Origin: Struthio camelus
Taxonomy: Eukaryota > Chordata > Aves > Struthioniformes > Struthionidae
Assembly (NCBI RefSeq): GCF_040807025.1
Contig: NC_090981.1
Coordinates: 322,501 to 386,500, forward strand
Reading direction: 5' to 3'
DNA: 64,000 nucleotides
Shown: in pieces, positions 20,545 to 32,700 of the stretch
Position numbering within the stretch: the first letter of the stretch is position 1
Layout: every line of letters begins with the position of its first letter
Notes under the pieces: generated by a model
What the model saw: the letters and a program-made list of their open reading frames with translations, nothing else
Told to the model about the DNA's origin: nothing
Database searches by the model: none
Made by a program: the position numbers and the translations under genes

Positions 20545-21966
20545 CTAGAGCATATTTCCCAGGATCGTATCCAGGCAGCTTTTGAATATCTCCAGGGAAG
20601 GAGACTCCACAACCTCTCTGGGCAACCTGTTCCAGTGCTCAGTCACCCTCACAGGAAAGAAGTTTTTCCTCATGTTCAGATGGAACTTCCTGTGTTTCAG
20701 TTTCTGCCCGTTGCCTCTCATCCTGTCACTGGGCACCACGGAGAAGAGATTGGCCCCATCCTCTTGACAACCCCCCTTCAGATGCTTATACACATTGATC
20801 AGATCCCCTCTCAGTCTTCTCTTCTCCAGGATGAACAGGCCCAGCTCCCTCAGCCTTTCTTCATAGGAGAGATGCTCCAGTCCCTTAATCATCTTGGTAG
20901 CCCTCCGCTGGACTCTCTCCAGGAGTGCCATGTCTCTCTTGTAATGGGGAGCCCAGAACTGGACACAGGACTCCAGGTGAGGCCTCACCAGGGCTGAGTA
21001 GAGGGGCAGGATCACCTCCCTCGACCTGCTGGCAACACTCTGCCTAATGCACCCCAGGAGACCATTGGCCTTCTTGGCCACAAGGGCACATTGCTGGCTC
21101 ATGCTTAACTTGTTGTCCAACAGCACTCCCAGGTCCTTCTCTGCAGAGCTGCTCTCCAGCAGGTCAACCCCCAGCCTGTACTGGTGCATGGGATTATTTC
21201 TCCCCAGGTGCAGGACCCTGCACTTGCCTTTGTGGAACTTCAGGAGGTTCTTCTCTGCCCATCTCTCCAGCCTGTCCAGGTCCCTCTGAATGGCAGCACA
21301 GCCCTCTGGTGTGTTAGCCTCTCCCCCCAGTTTAGTATCATCAGCAAACTTGCTGAGGGTGCACTCTGTCCCTTCCTCCAGGTCACTGATGAGTACATTG
21401 AACAAGACTGGACCCAGCACTGACCCCTGGGGGACACCACTAGCCACAGGCCTCCAACTTGACTCTGCGCCATTCACCACAACCCTCTGAGCTCGGCCAT
21501 CCAGCCAGTTCTCAATCCACCTCACTGTCCACTCATCTAGCCCACACTACCTGAGCTTACCTAGGAGGATGTGATGGGAGACAGTGTCAAAAGCATTGCT
21601 GAAGTCCAGGGAGACAACATCCACTGCTCTCCCCTCATCTACCCAGCCAGTCATTCCGTCATAGAAGGCTATCAGATTGGTCAAGCATGATTTCCCTTTG
21701 GTGAATCCATGCTGACTCCTCCTGATCACCTTCTTGTCCTCCAGATGCTTAGTGATGATCTCCAGGAAGAGCTGTTCCATCACCTTTCCAGGGATGGAGG
21801 TGAGGCTGACAGGCCTGTAGTTTCCTGGCTCCTCCTTCTTGCCCTTTTTGAAGACTGGGGTGACCTTGGCTTTCTTCCAGTCCTCAGGCACCTCTCCTGT
21901 TCTCCAGGACCTTTCAAAGATGATGGAGAGTGGCCTTGCAATAACATCCAACAGCTCCCTCAGCAC
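20545..21966 (-). pseudogene. CR1 ORF2 reverse transcriptase
   Basis: Two adjoining open stretches in the same frame (21,547-21,966 and 20,545-21,525) make up the RT. Motifs: [11 protein letters not shown] (motif A), [13 protein letters not shown] (motif B), FADDTKLGG (catalytic FADD), and the C-terminal [11 protein letters not shown] and RRLRGDLI segments typical of CR1. Stops at about 21,544-21,546 and just before 21,966 separate the parts. With only these two stops, the RT domain is nearly whole, but it could not be translated as one protein. Confidence 0.9.
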
Positions 21967-23220
21967 TCATGGGTGCATCCCATCAGGGCCCATGGATTTG
22001 TGGATGTCAAGTTTGCACAAATGATCTCTAACCTGATCCTCCTCAACCAAGGGAGAGTCTTGCTTTCTCCAGCCTTCCTCTCTTGTCTCCAAGGTCTGGA
22101 ATTCCTGAGGACTGGCCTTAGCAGTAAAGACTGAAACAAAGAAGGCATTCAGCAACTCTGCCTTCTCTGTATCCTTCGTTACCAGGGCACTCGCCCCATT
22201 CAGCAGCGGGCCCACGTTTCCCCTAGTCCTCCTGCATACTCTGACAATGTCCCTATATTCCTCCCAAGTGGCCTGTCCCCTTTTCCACATTCTGTAGACT
22301 TCCTTCTTCTGTTGGAGTTTTGCCAGGAGTTCCTTGTTCATCCATGTAGGTCTCCCGCCCGCTTTGCTGGACTTCTTACTCAGAGGGATGTACTTGTCTC
22401 GAGTCTGGAGGAAGTGATACTTGAATATTAACCAGCTCTCCTGGACCCCTCTTCCTTCTAGGGCCCTACCCCATGAGATTCCTCCAAGTAGGTCCCTGAA
22501 GAGGCCAAAGTCTGCTCTCCTCAAGTCCAGAATTGCGATCCTACTTATTGCCCTGCTCCCTCCTCTCAGGATCCTGAATTCTACCATCTCATGGTCACTG
22601 CAGCCAAGGCTGCCCCCAACCTTCACATCTCCAACCAGCCCTTCCTTGTTTGTTAGTATGAGGTCCAGCAGCACACCTCTCCTCCTTGGCTTCTCCACCA
22701 CCTGGGTCAAGAAATGATCATCAATCCTCTGCAGGAACCTCTTTGACTGTTTGTGCCTAGCTGTGCTGTCTTCCCAACAGATGTCAGGGTGGTTGAAGTC
22801 TCCCATGAGAACCAGGGCCTGTGATCGTGAGGCTACTTCCATCTGCCTGTAGAAGGCCTCATCAACTACCTCTTCCTGATCAGGTGGCCTGTAGTAAACC
22901 CCCACAACAGTGTCACCCATGTTAGCCTGCCCTTTAATCCTTACCCATGGGCTCTCAACTTGCTCTTCATCCACCCCTAGGCAGAGCTCCATACATTCCA
23001 GATGCTCCCTCACATAAAGGGCAACTCCACCACCTCGTCTTCCTGGCCTGTCTTTCCTAAAAAGCACATAGCCATCCATTACAGCATTCCAGTCATGTGA
23101 GCTATCCCACCATGTCTCTGTAATTGCAACAAGATCACGGCCCTGCGACCACACACAGATCTCTTAACTCTTCCTGCTTATTCCCCATGCTGTGTGCATT
23201 GGTGTACAGGCATTTCAGAG
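21967..23220 (-). pseudogene. CR1 ORF2 endonuclease and linker
   Basis: A 395-codon open stretch (21,967-23,154) encodes most of the APE-like endonuclease: an ITETWW motif near the start, YRPP, a GDFN motif and the SDH motif near its end ([10 protein letters not shown]), then a lysine-rich linker. The N-terminal residues (TNAHSMGNKQEEL segment, about 23,165-23,215) are in another frame, so a frameshift lies near 23,150. In the linker (near 22,235) about 34 residues found in the CR1 at 10,398-11,300 are missing without loss of frame. In active elements this enzyme nicks target DNA to prime reverse transcription. Confidence 0.9.
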
Positions 23221-23365
23221 AGGTAATCAAGCATGCAGGTTTCCCAGGAGAGGTGCAAGAGGATCCTCCATGGCCATGTCCCTTGCACACTTCCCTGGCT
23301 GCATGCACCCGTTGGAGGCATCCTGACTTGAGTGGTGTTTTACTGACTACCCTGTCTCTATAACA

Positions 23366-24030
23366 CTCCCCTTTTCAATGCTCTATATCCATTACTCTTA
23401 ACTTAAATTAGAGTTCCTGAAGCAGGACTGGTTCTCTCTGTAAACTGTCTGACTGACTCCTGGAATGAAGTTTCCAGGCACTCCTAGCGATACGCATGCA
23501 CATGCACACACACAAAACCCTACAGCCACCTGCACTTTCATTTTACCCAAACATCTGACAACTGAAGAATCAGTTTTTTCAACAGAAGGGGGGGGGGAAG
23601 GGAAATTATCAGTTGCTGCCTATAAGTTTGTTAGCTAGTGAACTGACTTCAAACACCAGTACACATTCTCACCAGTATGTTTTCCCTAATCATTTTCAGT
23701 CTGCTAAAACCCTATTTTTCCATGGGCCTATAGAACGCTTAGTATATTTTGGTGTGTCCTTATAGTTAAGGAAGTGATCTTATACTTAGAGAGCTTGCTT
23801 TGAAATTTCAGTCTCAACTCCCCCAGAGACAACATTTTAGGTTTTATTAGAATGCTGGAAGTTTTAAGTTTAATTAGGAATATCTCCAAGAGCTCTCAGG
23901 AGTTGGAAGTCAAGTTACTTACATGCATATCTCTGCAAATACATTGGTCTCTAAAAATGGGTTTGCTAAAACCACAGATCTCTCCACAGATCTGAGCAGG
24001 ATTTGGCTGTTTTTAACCAACCAGTCTAGC
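23366..24030. other. Unassigned sequence
   Basis: No feature recognised apart from a short CA-rich patch near 23,500 and a G9 run near 23,590. Confidence 0.3.
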
Positions 24031-24560
24031 AGGGAACAGCCAGAGCAGAACTGTTCCACAAGGGAAGATGAGCCAGGAACTAAAGGTGACCATAACACAG
24101 ACAGCACCCTCATCAACCAGAGCACAGTCCTGCAGTATCTAAACACAGCAGGCAGAGTAGAGCACTGGTAACACAGTCCATCAACAGTCCTAGACAAAGT
24201 GAAGTAATCAACCAGGTCTAAGGTCCATCCAGGGGTGCCCAGTCAGGATCAGCAGAAGACAGACATAGAACTAGAGACAAAACTACAACATTGGTCCAAG
24301 GGGCCCATCTAGGAGATACAGCTGGAAACATGCTATCTGCAATGTAAGTCCAGGGTCTATCTAAAAGATAGAGCTAGTCCCAGGATTTGAGACAAGTACA
24401 CCAACAACCCAGCTTAAACAACAACTAAAGGCCTAGGGCTGAGCTTAAATGGAGCCCCTGGGCCCATGGGCAGGGTGTGTGGGTGGAGACCCCAGGTGAG
24501 GCTGGTCAGGGCCATTAAGACCTATTAGTGCCCTCAGGGCCCTGACAGTAGCCTCTCCTC
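24031..24560 (-). repeat. Diverged interspersed repeat (family C)
   Basis: It shares the CAAGGGAAGATGAGCCAGGA block with 7,758-7,778. A GAGCTTAAATGGAGCCCCTGGGC-type stretch near 24,440 is the reverse complement of the one in the 9,841-10,310 member. It ends near GGGCCCTGACAG, resembling the end of the 7.7-8.8 kb member. No coding sequence. An old LTR is possible. Confidence 0.45.
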
Positions 24561-24654
24561 CCCATCAAGGTGTGTTCTTGCACCTTACAGGGATCTGGAT
24601 TCAGAGGAGTACTCCCTGTGAAGTGATCTTGTTGCTGTGGGTTGTCATGGGGCT

Positions 24655-24805
24655 ATTTCAGGGACACAGAGCCAGGGGAGGGACAGGGAACTGGGAAAGG
24701 GATGTGGCATGGGGGACATGGAGCCCCAGGTCAGGATCATAGTAGGGATATGGAGCCAGGGTAGGGACATGACATAGGAGACTTGGAGCTGGGCTGGGGG
24801 TGTTC
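24655..24805. repeat. Degenerate minisatellite-like tract
   Basis: Four imperfect units of about 33-50 bp, each with a GGGACA(T/C)(G/A)GAGCC core followed by AGG/GGG-rich sequence. Confidence 0.5.
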
Positions 24806-27800
24806 TGGCTGCCATTGAGGAGCCCCAGAGGCCAGGCAGGATTGGGGGAGGGGGGATTTGAAGCTGCTATTGAGATAGGAGAAATTCTCTCAATAGCTGC
24901 AGAACATAATGTTCTAGGGAAAATCATTATTCAGTTCTCCAGTGAACTGAACTGATCCAGTGCTCATTTGTTGCATAAGGGCAGAGAAGCCTTGCACTGG
25001 GTTGGATAACATAACTTCTATTCTCCATTTTTTTCTATGGTTTCCTCAAACTTATTGCAGGAAAAAGAACAATTCTTCCAAATCTAGAAATAAAAAAGCC
25101 ATTCTCAGTTCTATGAGGGGACATTAAAAATGGTGCTGTCCTTCTGATTACATATAAAGAAGCATGCTTTCAACACGTTATTCTCCATATCATTTTCCTA
25201 AGATATAAGATCTCTAAGATCTGTACCTAAGTTTTCCATCCTGAGGAGCTAATCAGAGCTTAACAAGAAATAGCTTTGGCTACAAAAAAAGTGGGAGGGG
25301 AGTACAAGGTAGCACCATCTTGAGCAAAGGAGTTGAGATCTACCACAGGTTCTGTCCAGACTTTCATACTCTCCCCCCCCCCCCCCCCCCCCCGGCCTGC
25401 AACTAGTCCTGCCTGGCTGAGGAGATAACAGTGCCTTTGTTTACACACTGATGTCCTATTGAGTCACCAGAGATCAAAATTCCAGCACCAAGAAACGTGC
25501 AGACTATCTTCATTCCTCTTAATGGACTGGTGAGGCTAATTCAGGATCATGAAGCTGTCAGCACAGTTAACATCTTTATTGCTGGTCACCACACCTGGAA
25601 AGTAGCGCTAATATTGCCATGGAGCATGAACCTTGTCATCTCTTGGCACTTTTGCTCCCAGGACTTGTGGTGGGCAGGCTGTGTACTCTGACCAGGGCGC
25701 TGCTCTGAGCTGTGGGGCCATCTCCTCTCCTTAGCCATGGACTTACAAGCTCAACAGCTAAAACTGTTGGGACTCCGAGCTGCAGTCTATGGAAACTGCC
25801 TGCATTTCTTCTGCAGCTGCTTAATCCGGGAGCAGTAGCTCTCTTGAAATTGTTAATACCTCTATAAGAATTGAGGTGAGCAGAGCAAGTATTAGAAATA
25901 CAGGTTTCCATGTAAAATCATCTGCATGACTCTGGCAGAGTCTCGTAGAGACTTTTATTTCCTGTGACTGCTCTTTGGTGGAGCTCGGGCTAACAGTGTT
26001 CAGAACTAGCAAGAGATGGAGGAAACTCTCCAAAAAGAAGTTATGGATTAATTTACCCATGTTGAAAAAATTTCCTTCCAATATCCACGAGGCAGCGCTT
26101 AGCTTCTGTCTTCCAGCCGTGAGGGTTTCTGTCTCTGCTAAAACTTCCTCTTGAGAGAAAGCTCCTTGCAAAACTTGACTACTTGTTAAAGGGGAGCTAA
26201 TGGGCAGATCACGACTGCATTTGATTCCCTGAAAAGTTTCCCTTTTGTCCCTCTCCCTGAGGTGAGGGGGGAAAGCGAGAGAAGGAAACAGCTGACTCTT
26301 CCTTACCTATTCCCTCCGAGACTCCTACGCTTTGTGCAACCCGGGCAGTTCGTTGCACCAATGATGGAAGGAGGATTTAACTAGTGAGGGGAAGGGGGGA
26401 GAGAGAGCAGGGAAACATTTCCAGACTACCTGCATGAAGATTTTTTTCTCCTAGGCTTGATGACAGATTCTCACAAGAACCTTCATTTTGAAATGAGATT
26501 GTTATTTCCCTGGAGAGTAGCTTGACAGAAGTCGGGTGTTTTAGGTTTGTGGTTGTGTTTTTAATTATTATTATTTAAAATGTAATATTAAAAGACAAAG
26601 AGGCAAATTATCTGCCTCGGCGTTGATGGTACGTCAAAGATTGCAAAGTCCAGGCACTCTCTTCCTGCGAGGAAGATGATTTATAGAAAATTGCAGGCAG
26701 AACACATGCACATTCTGGCAGCCGTTAAGACAGTCCCTCCCTTTTCCTTAAAGTTCTTTTATCAGCTTCTTAGGAGGTGTCTGCTTCATTTGTCTGCATT
26801 AAACTAGTAGTCTTAGTAGGAATCCCTAGTTCTGATGTTTTTTTCCCCCCTTTTCGTAAAGAAGGATTCTCTAAATCCAGCAGTACTTCTTCTCCCCGGA
26901 AATTATTCTTCCTTCTGTTTCTTACAGCCCTTTGTTGAAAGGAGGGGGGAGGGGCGGAAAGGGGAGGAGGGATAAGAACTCGCTCCTGTTTAGTGATTAA
27001 CTTGCACCCAGTTCAAAGAAAGATTTAATGGGAGAGATCCTGTTCGTGTGCTTTGTACTCGCGACAGTTTTAGGGATGGGAAGATGAGGGAGTATATGGG
27101 TCTAATGTTTGATTGGTACATGGTACGAGATGGATGACTGATTTTTATTATTTAATTATCGTTGGCTTTTCTGCATTTGGTCTTTAACTGAGCTGAGATA
27201 GTTTTAAGAATAAAGTTCTAAATACCTGATATGGCCAATAGAATCTGGACTCCTTTAAGAAGATCGTCTCAGCTTCACCACTCGGGTAAAACTTTCTCAG
27301 ACCAGAGGAGGGATCTTCCCCTTCACCCGGTCAGGTCGGAAGCTTTATGGTTCTAGTTTCTCTTCCATCCATGTAAATTGCAGTGTTTAAGGGCTCGAGA
27401 AATCCCAGTGATGTTCCAATACCAGTCATGCCCTTGTGCTTAAATTGATTTTTGCCTCATTCCCACGTATTGTTTTTGTGAATGTGCACATAACTCCTAA
27501 TCTCCCCCCTCTCACACACACTATACAGTGCTAGATGTAAAACTGGAAAGAATCTGACTTGGTGCTGTAGGAAGAAGTGTGTGTGGGGGGGGAAGATGTG
27601 CAAAAGAGGTATCTTGGGGGCAGCTTCATCTTTGCTTTTTTACCTTCATCACAATGACACCATTTCATTATGACCCTTGATTGTTACTCTCCACGGTTTT
27701 AAATGATCAGTCACAAAAGTGCAGAAACTTGGGGTTGGAAAGCTTGGAAGTTATTTAAAAATTATTACTTATTTTATTTTGCAGCCAAAACATTTCACAA

Positions 27801-28200
27801 ACCTAGAAAATAATTTTGGTGCTTGGTAGTACTCTTCTACATACTTATGAGCCAAAAAATAGAGATGACACTGTCTTTATTTCTGGGAGAAGACTTCAAA
27901 ATACATGCCAGAAATTGACAATTTGAGTTTCTTTTCTCTACATCAAATGTAAGTTGGCAGGGGGATTTAAAACCAGCCACGTGATAGATCTGGTTTTATA
28001 CTTTGCGACCTCCAGCAAGGAAGATCAGCTTCTAGATGGATATGTCTGAGGGATCACCTCGGGGCAGATCTGCATGCAAACTGGGTTTTGCCATGGCTGG
28101 AAGAGAGCTATGACCCAGCAGACAGCTCCATCTGAGCGGCTCCCCCAGCATCGCAGGAGCTGGTGAGCGCTTCTGTGCAGGAAGCTTTGTGAAGGCAACA
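24806..28200. other. Non-coding region upstream of ZNF462
   Basis: Apart from the C21 run, no repeat or gene is recognised. The stretch 25,900-28,200 looks like unique sequence and lies within 3 kb of the proposed ZNF462 promoter, so it may contain regulatory DNA; this is inference from position. Confidence 0.35.
25373..25393 (+). repeat. C21 homopolymer
   Basis: Twenty-one consecutive C. The run length may be inaccurate in the assembly. Confidence 0.9.
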
Positions 28201-28223
28201 GCTTAGAAGGGGAAGCTCTTCAG

Positions 28224-28500
28224 ATTTTTTTCCCCCTCCTTCTCCTCCTCCCTGGCCTGTGAGTGACTCAGTGCCCCAAACCTTAACTTTTTGTTACCAC
28301 CTTCCTCCTCTTAATCTCCTTCATCTTCAACACCTCCTCCTCTATTATTACCATCTTCTCTTCCATCTGTTCTGCCTCCTAGAGCTTTTCCTTGTTTTCC
28401 TCCTTTCCTCCCTCCTCTCCCACGTCCCTCCTCCCTTTTATTCTTGCTTTTTCCTCTTCTGTTTTCTTTCTTTTTCCTCCTCTTCCCCTACACGTTGTTG
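28224..28500 (+). promoter_or_regulatory. Pyrimidine-rich promoter-proximal tract
   Basis: About 280 bases are dominated by C and T (many TCCTCC, CTTCCT and TTTTCC blocks) with purine-rich complement. It lies just upstream of the proposed ZNF462 first exon. Such tracts are common near vertebrate promoters and can form triplex DNA. The ORFs running through it are low-complexity artefacts. Confidence 0.5.
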
Positions 28501-28559
28501 TTGGAAAGGATTCTTGCACCCCCTGGTGCTCTTGTGTTTTGTGTGGTAGGAGAGGAGAT

Positions 28560-28820
28560 TGTCTTTTTTCTCTCTCTCCCTCTGGTTGCTCATTATTCAG
28601 ATTGAGACACAGAATGTATGTGAGAGAGAGAGAGACGGATATCTCAGGTCATCTGCAGCAAACCAGTGAAAGAAGGAGGGGGGGGGAGCAGGGAAAGATG
28701 GCGATCCTCCATTGCTGAGACCTGGCAAGGAGCACATGAGACTCACAAAGCAACTTCCACAACAATAACAAGAAGAGCTAGGCAGAGAGGAGGAGGTGGC
28801 AGCGGCGTCGGGACGCTCCT
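28560..28820 (+). other. ZNF462: ZNF462 non-coding exon 1 (3' end supported, 5' end unknown)
   Basis: The CpG-containing stretch ends GGGACGCTCCT followed by GTAAGT at 28,821, a consensus splice donor. Immediately upstream are a GAGAGA tract and GGAAAGATGGCGATCC (28,690-28,706), which resembles a YY1-type AAGATGGCG site, often found near transcription starts. No TATA box is evident. The first coding exon at 58,811 begins with a spliced 5' UTR, so an upstream non-coding exon must exist, and this is the best candidate I see. The start coordinate is arbitrary. Confidence 0.45.
28698..28718 (+). CDS. Short upstream ORF (6 codons) in the putative 5' UTR
   Basis: ATG at 28,698 is followed by five codons and TGA. 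The ATG is part of the AAGATGGCG motif, so it may act as a promoter element rather than a translated start. If exon 1 is correct, it would be a small uORF of ZNF462. Confidence 0.3.
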   Translation: MAILHC

Positions 28821-28883
28821 GTAAGTTATTTTAATTAAAACCCATCTCCGGTTTGGCATGGGAGAGATTCTCTCATTCGTGTG

Positions 28884-29790
28884 TGTGTATGCATGCATGC
28901 ATGCACCGTTTTTCCACCATCTTTCTCTGAAATCCATTCATTCGGCTAGGAGAGGAAAGAGGAAGAAAGAGGAGGAAAAAAAAAAGAGCGGCGTGTTTTG
29001 GTTGAGAGAGGTCTCTTGCATGGAGGAGGAGGTGCTGGTGGTGGGAGGAGGAAGAAGGCGGTTAATTAATATTTTGTTGTTGCATTAAAGGGGGTGATAT
29101 GGAGAAATAACTGAGATATCAGCATAGCTTTTGGGGTGGGGGTGTTCGCGTGTGTCTGCGCGCGAGGTCTGGATGGTGCTGTGCGTGTGGACTTGGATCA
29201 GAGACGGGAGAGGCACAGAGGAGAGAAAAGCTCCGTGCTGGCACGGCTCAGGCAATCGGGTGACCTTCTTTCTGTCTTTGTCGTGCCCCCCCCCCCCGCA
29301 AAGCTGATCCCTCACCCAGATATTTGTACCCCCTCGACTCTCCTGAGGTTGGAATGTGGGGGTCTCTGGCTGTGTCTCGAGTGTGTGTGTGTTGGGGGGG
29401 GGGGGGGGGCTTGTGGTTTCTGAAGGACATTGTTTGGAAGAGGACAGCGTTCCGCTGGAGAGCAGAAGCCATTACACACGCTTTTGCTCTCTCTCTTTAA
29501 AAAAAGAGAAGGGAAGAAAGGAAGAGGAAGGATCACACTTCTTGCTCAATTTCCCGATGTCTCTATCTTTAAGTCAGACAAGGAAGGAGTTTTCTCTCGT
29601 CCCTTTTTCCATCACTCGTGGCAGCTTTCTCTCTGTCTCTCCTCCTCTTTCCCTTTATCTCCCTGTCCTCCATTTGCAAGCTGTCTGCTTTGGTTCCAGT
29701 TCAGGCTCCACAACACAAAGCTTCACTCCCATACGTGCGTGCAGTGTACAGGCTCTTTATGTCTTCTGGAATAACCTTTTCTAACCCCCC
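28884..29790. other. GC- and GT-rich start of intron 1 with simple repeats
   Basis: It contains a GTGTGTGTATGCATGCATGCATGC patch at 28,880-28,903, a C12 run at 29,286-29,297, a GTGTG stretch leading into G16 at 29,394-29,409, and CpG-containing sequence near 29,145-29,250. The elevated CpG suggests that the promoter-associated region extends into the intron. The ORFs here are low-complexity. Confidence 0.4.
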
Positions 29791-32700
29791 CCCCTTTCTT
29801 AGCATTGTGATTTCTATCCTACAAACAGATCATCCTGGAGCTTGCTATAGATGTGATCTGATAGCATTTCCTCCTCCCCTTGAGGAGGGAGTTGCATTCA
29901 GTTTTCTAATGTTTGGAAAGAGAAAGACGCTCAAGCTTAAGTGCTTTCTACTGCTGCTTTTGTGTGTGTGTCTCATAAAACTGTTTGCCTGTCTAAGAGG
30001 AAGTAACTAGTTTGTCAGAGTCCTGTGGTCTGAGTCAGGTAAGCCATGTCATGTTCTCTATCTAGCTCCACCAGAAAATGGAGGAGAGTGCAAGCAGGCT
30101 TCCAGTAGAAAAACAGGAAGTGCTCCTAACATTATGGATGTCTCTGCAAAAAATTTTTTTTTTTTCTTTGAAGCTTTGCTGGCAATTCCCCCCTCCCACC
30201 CCCCGGGTTTCTTCAGTTTTTCAAACGTTATGATGGGTCTTCTCTCTGACTTCATGCTATCAGGAAATGAGGATTGGAAGAAATTGCTTAGATTCCCCTT
30301 CACATAGGGAAATACTTTTTAAACTTATGCTTTCATGTTGAGGTCACTTTTTTAGATATCTTTCTTTGGTTAAAGATCATAGGATTTAAGGGGTTGATCA
30401 GTTGGCTAAAGAAATAGCATATGTGTGTGCAATATATATAATATTTGAAGGTAAGTGCCTATAGCCTGAGGCTGCTCGGATTCTTCCAGAGAACATCATG
30501 AAATATCATTCTTTCTATGTGATGATGATGGCCTGATTTTTGGCATTTTAACTTCTGATGTTCAAGAGCATTCCTTCTTCTGGATGCATTTTAACATGGA
30601 ATATTTTTCTTCGCTCACTAAGTTGCATATTTATAATACTGGAAAGCTTTTTAGGAGGCTTCTCAGAGCACCATAAAATGCATAATTCCTTGTGTTGGAG
30701 GGGGGATGGGGACACTACCAACTTTCATGACTCTCTTGCTACTATCAATTGTATAGTAGATACAGTTCCTCAAAATTTCAAATTAAATGCTTTGGTGCCT
30801 GAGCATCTTAGAGCTGTGCTACTGAAATTGAAGACACAAATCCATAGGAAAATATTAGATGAAACATGATTGACCTTGAAAGATGGTCTTGAAACATGCT
30901 AGTCACCATTAGCTCATGAACTTTGCAATTAGACATTAAGTTTTTGGTTCAAAACAATGATTTTCAATTGCTTTCAATTTGTGGGCATTCAGAAACTTTC
31001 CACAGTGCTAGCCCTTTTAGAAACTTTACATTCATAGCTTATTCTGTAGTACATGAACTTGATTTTCTTGAGTACCTTTTTTAGGCCCATTAGAAATAGT
31101 CCATAGATCACCACTTAAAAACAGTACTTTAAACAATTGATTTCCTTATACATTGTTATTAGACTTGTAATTAATTACATTGTTGAGAAATGTGGGCTTT
31201 AAAAGGTCACACTTAGCATTTATTTTTTCCATCAATTTGAAATAATAGTTTATTATGTGGGAGAAAATTAAAACATGCATGGGTGGTTAGGATATGAAGA
31301 ATATGAGTACATAATTGGATGATGGATGGAAAGTAGAGCTACTGCAAGCAGAAGTGTGTGCTTTTTTTTTTTAATGATTATTATTATTCAGTGAAGATAA
31401 AACCAAACTTAATAGTGTTGTGGGTTTTGACTTAAAGGAGGATTGATGATTGGAAGCCATGAGTGATTGTAAGAGAACTTATAAATATTGGATGGGAATT
31501 GTACTCTGCATAGATGTTGGGACATCTGATGGATGTTACATTGGGCCCTAAGGAATGGACAAGTTGAATTTTAGGCTTGCAAAGGAAATTGGAAGTACTA
31601 CAATTTTATTATAGTACAAGCTACAGTTTGAGGAAGATTACTTCAAAGAAACTCAAAGATACTTCTTGAAATTTGGAACTCCCAGAAACAAGGGTAAATA
31701 TTCTTTTCCTCTGATGATTTTTGGATTACTTACAAATAATGTGTAGGATTACAATATTATTTGAGATTGTTCTAATCTGCTGCAATTTTCTCTGTGTTGT
31801 TGCAGATAACTTCTCAAATAAGCAAAACTGCTTTGTAGTACAAAACTGTGGGGAAAAGGACTTAAATCTGTGAAATTGGTGAATAGTTACGTAATAGTCA
31901 TTAACTAGCTTTGTGCTGTTATGAAACCATCGCTAACAAAACCTACAGACAAAAAATATAGATGTGTAACTACAAAAAAACCCTCCAAACGCTGAAATAT
32001 TGAGAAGATTGACTTGAAGTTTTATTGCAGAGGAAGGAGATCCTCTTGACAGATCAGGAAAAGTCTATGAAGAATGTTAAGTTATAACATGTTTGTGTGT
32101 CCTCCTAGTTATTTTGTTCTTCCAGATGTTGTTTTGCACTTATGACTTCCTACTATGATGCACTATATAAACATTATTTTCATGAAAGATTCTCTCTATT
32201 GGACTGAAATAATCCATTTTGAAACTTGTTCCAGATGGAAACTGTGTTCTGCTAGCGACAGAATTGAATGGTTTGCTTAACACTTAAAAGGATGTGATTG
32301 TATGAAAGTATGAACTTCTAATTCGTGGCTTTAGTAAAAATTCTTGACTCCATCAATCTAAACACCTGCTTTCTTTTCAGACAGTTGCTTCCTTCTAGAG
32401 TACTGAATAATCAAGCAGTCTGCATGAAAGTTTTTTTTTTTTTTTTGTTCTTAAATGGAAATTTTCAGGTGCTAGTAAAATACAATATGGGCCCATAGGA
32501 CTTTTGAACAGGAGTCTGCAAAATGTTAACTGAGGAGTGAATGAGGAGAACTCTGCCTTACTCTTCAAAGAATGAAAGTAATTTTGAAGAAAATAAAATG
32601 TGATAAGAATGAAGACTGCCATCCTTTAACCTCTTGGAGAGAGGAACTCAAATTCTTTAATCAAAGAGATGCTGGAGAAGGTGGTGTGATGAAAGTCTTC

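Larger units (their letters stand above)
20465..23365 (-). mobile_element. Long CR1 LINE copy (endonuclease plus reverse transcriptase)
   Basis: This is the longest CR1 in the window, about 2.9 kb. The 3' tail at 20,465 shows the ATTCTGTG tandem octamer. Reading the minus strand from about 23,365, there is a short upstream region, the endonuclease, a basic linker and the reverse transcriptase, then the 3' UTR-like end. It spans nearly all of ORF2 but not ORF1. Only a few lesions break ORF2: a frameshift near 23,150, stops at about 21,967 and 21,546, and an in-frame linker deletion. It is therefore younger or better preserved than the other CR1 copies here. Confidence 0.95.

Noticed and set aside
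20440..22717. Plus-strand ORFs of 60-185 codons across the long CR1
   Set aside because: They are complements of the CR1 ORF2 coding sequence; the minus strand has the endonuclease and RT motifs.
28259..30010. Several 60-140 codon ORFs on the plus strand (for example 29,356-29,784)
   Set aside because: They run through pyrimidine-rich and GT-rich low-complexity sequence, have no domain signature, and overlap each other in several frames.
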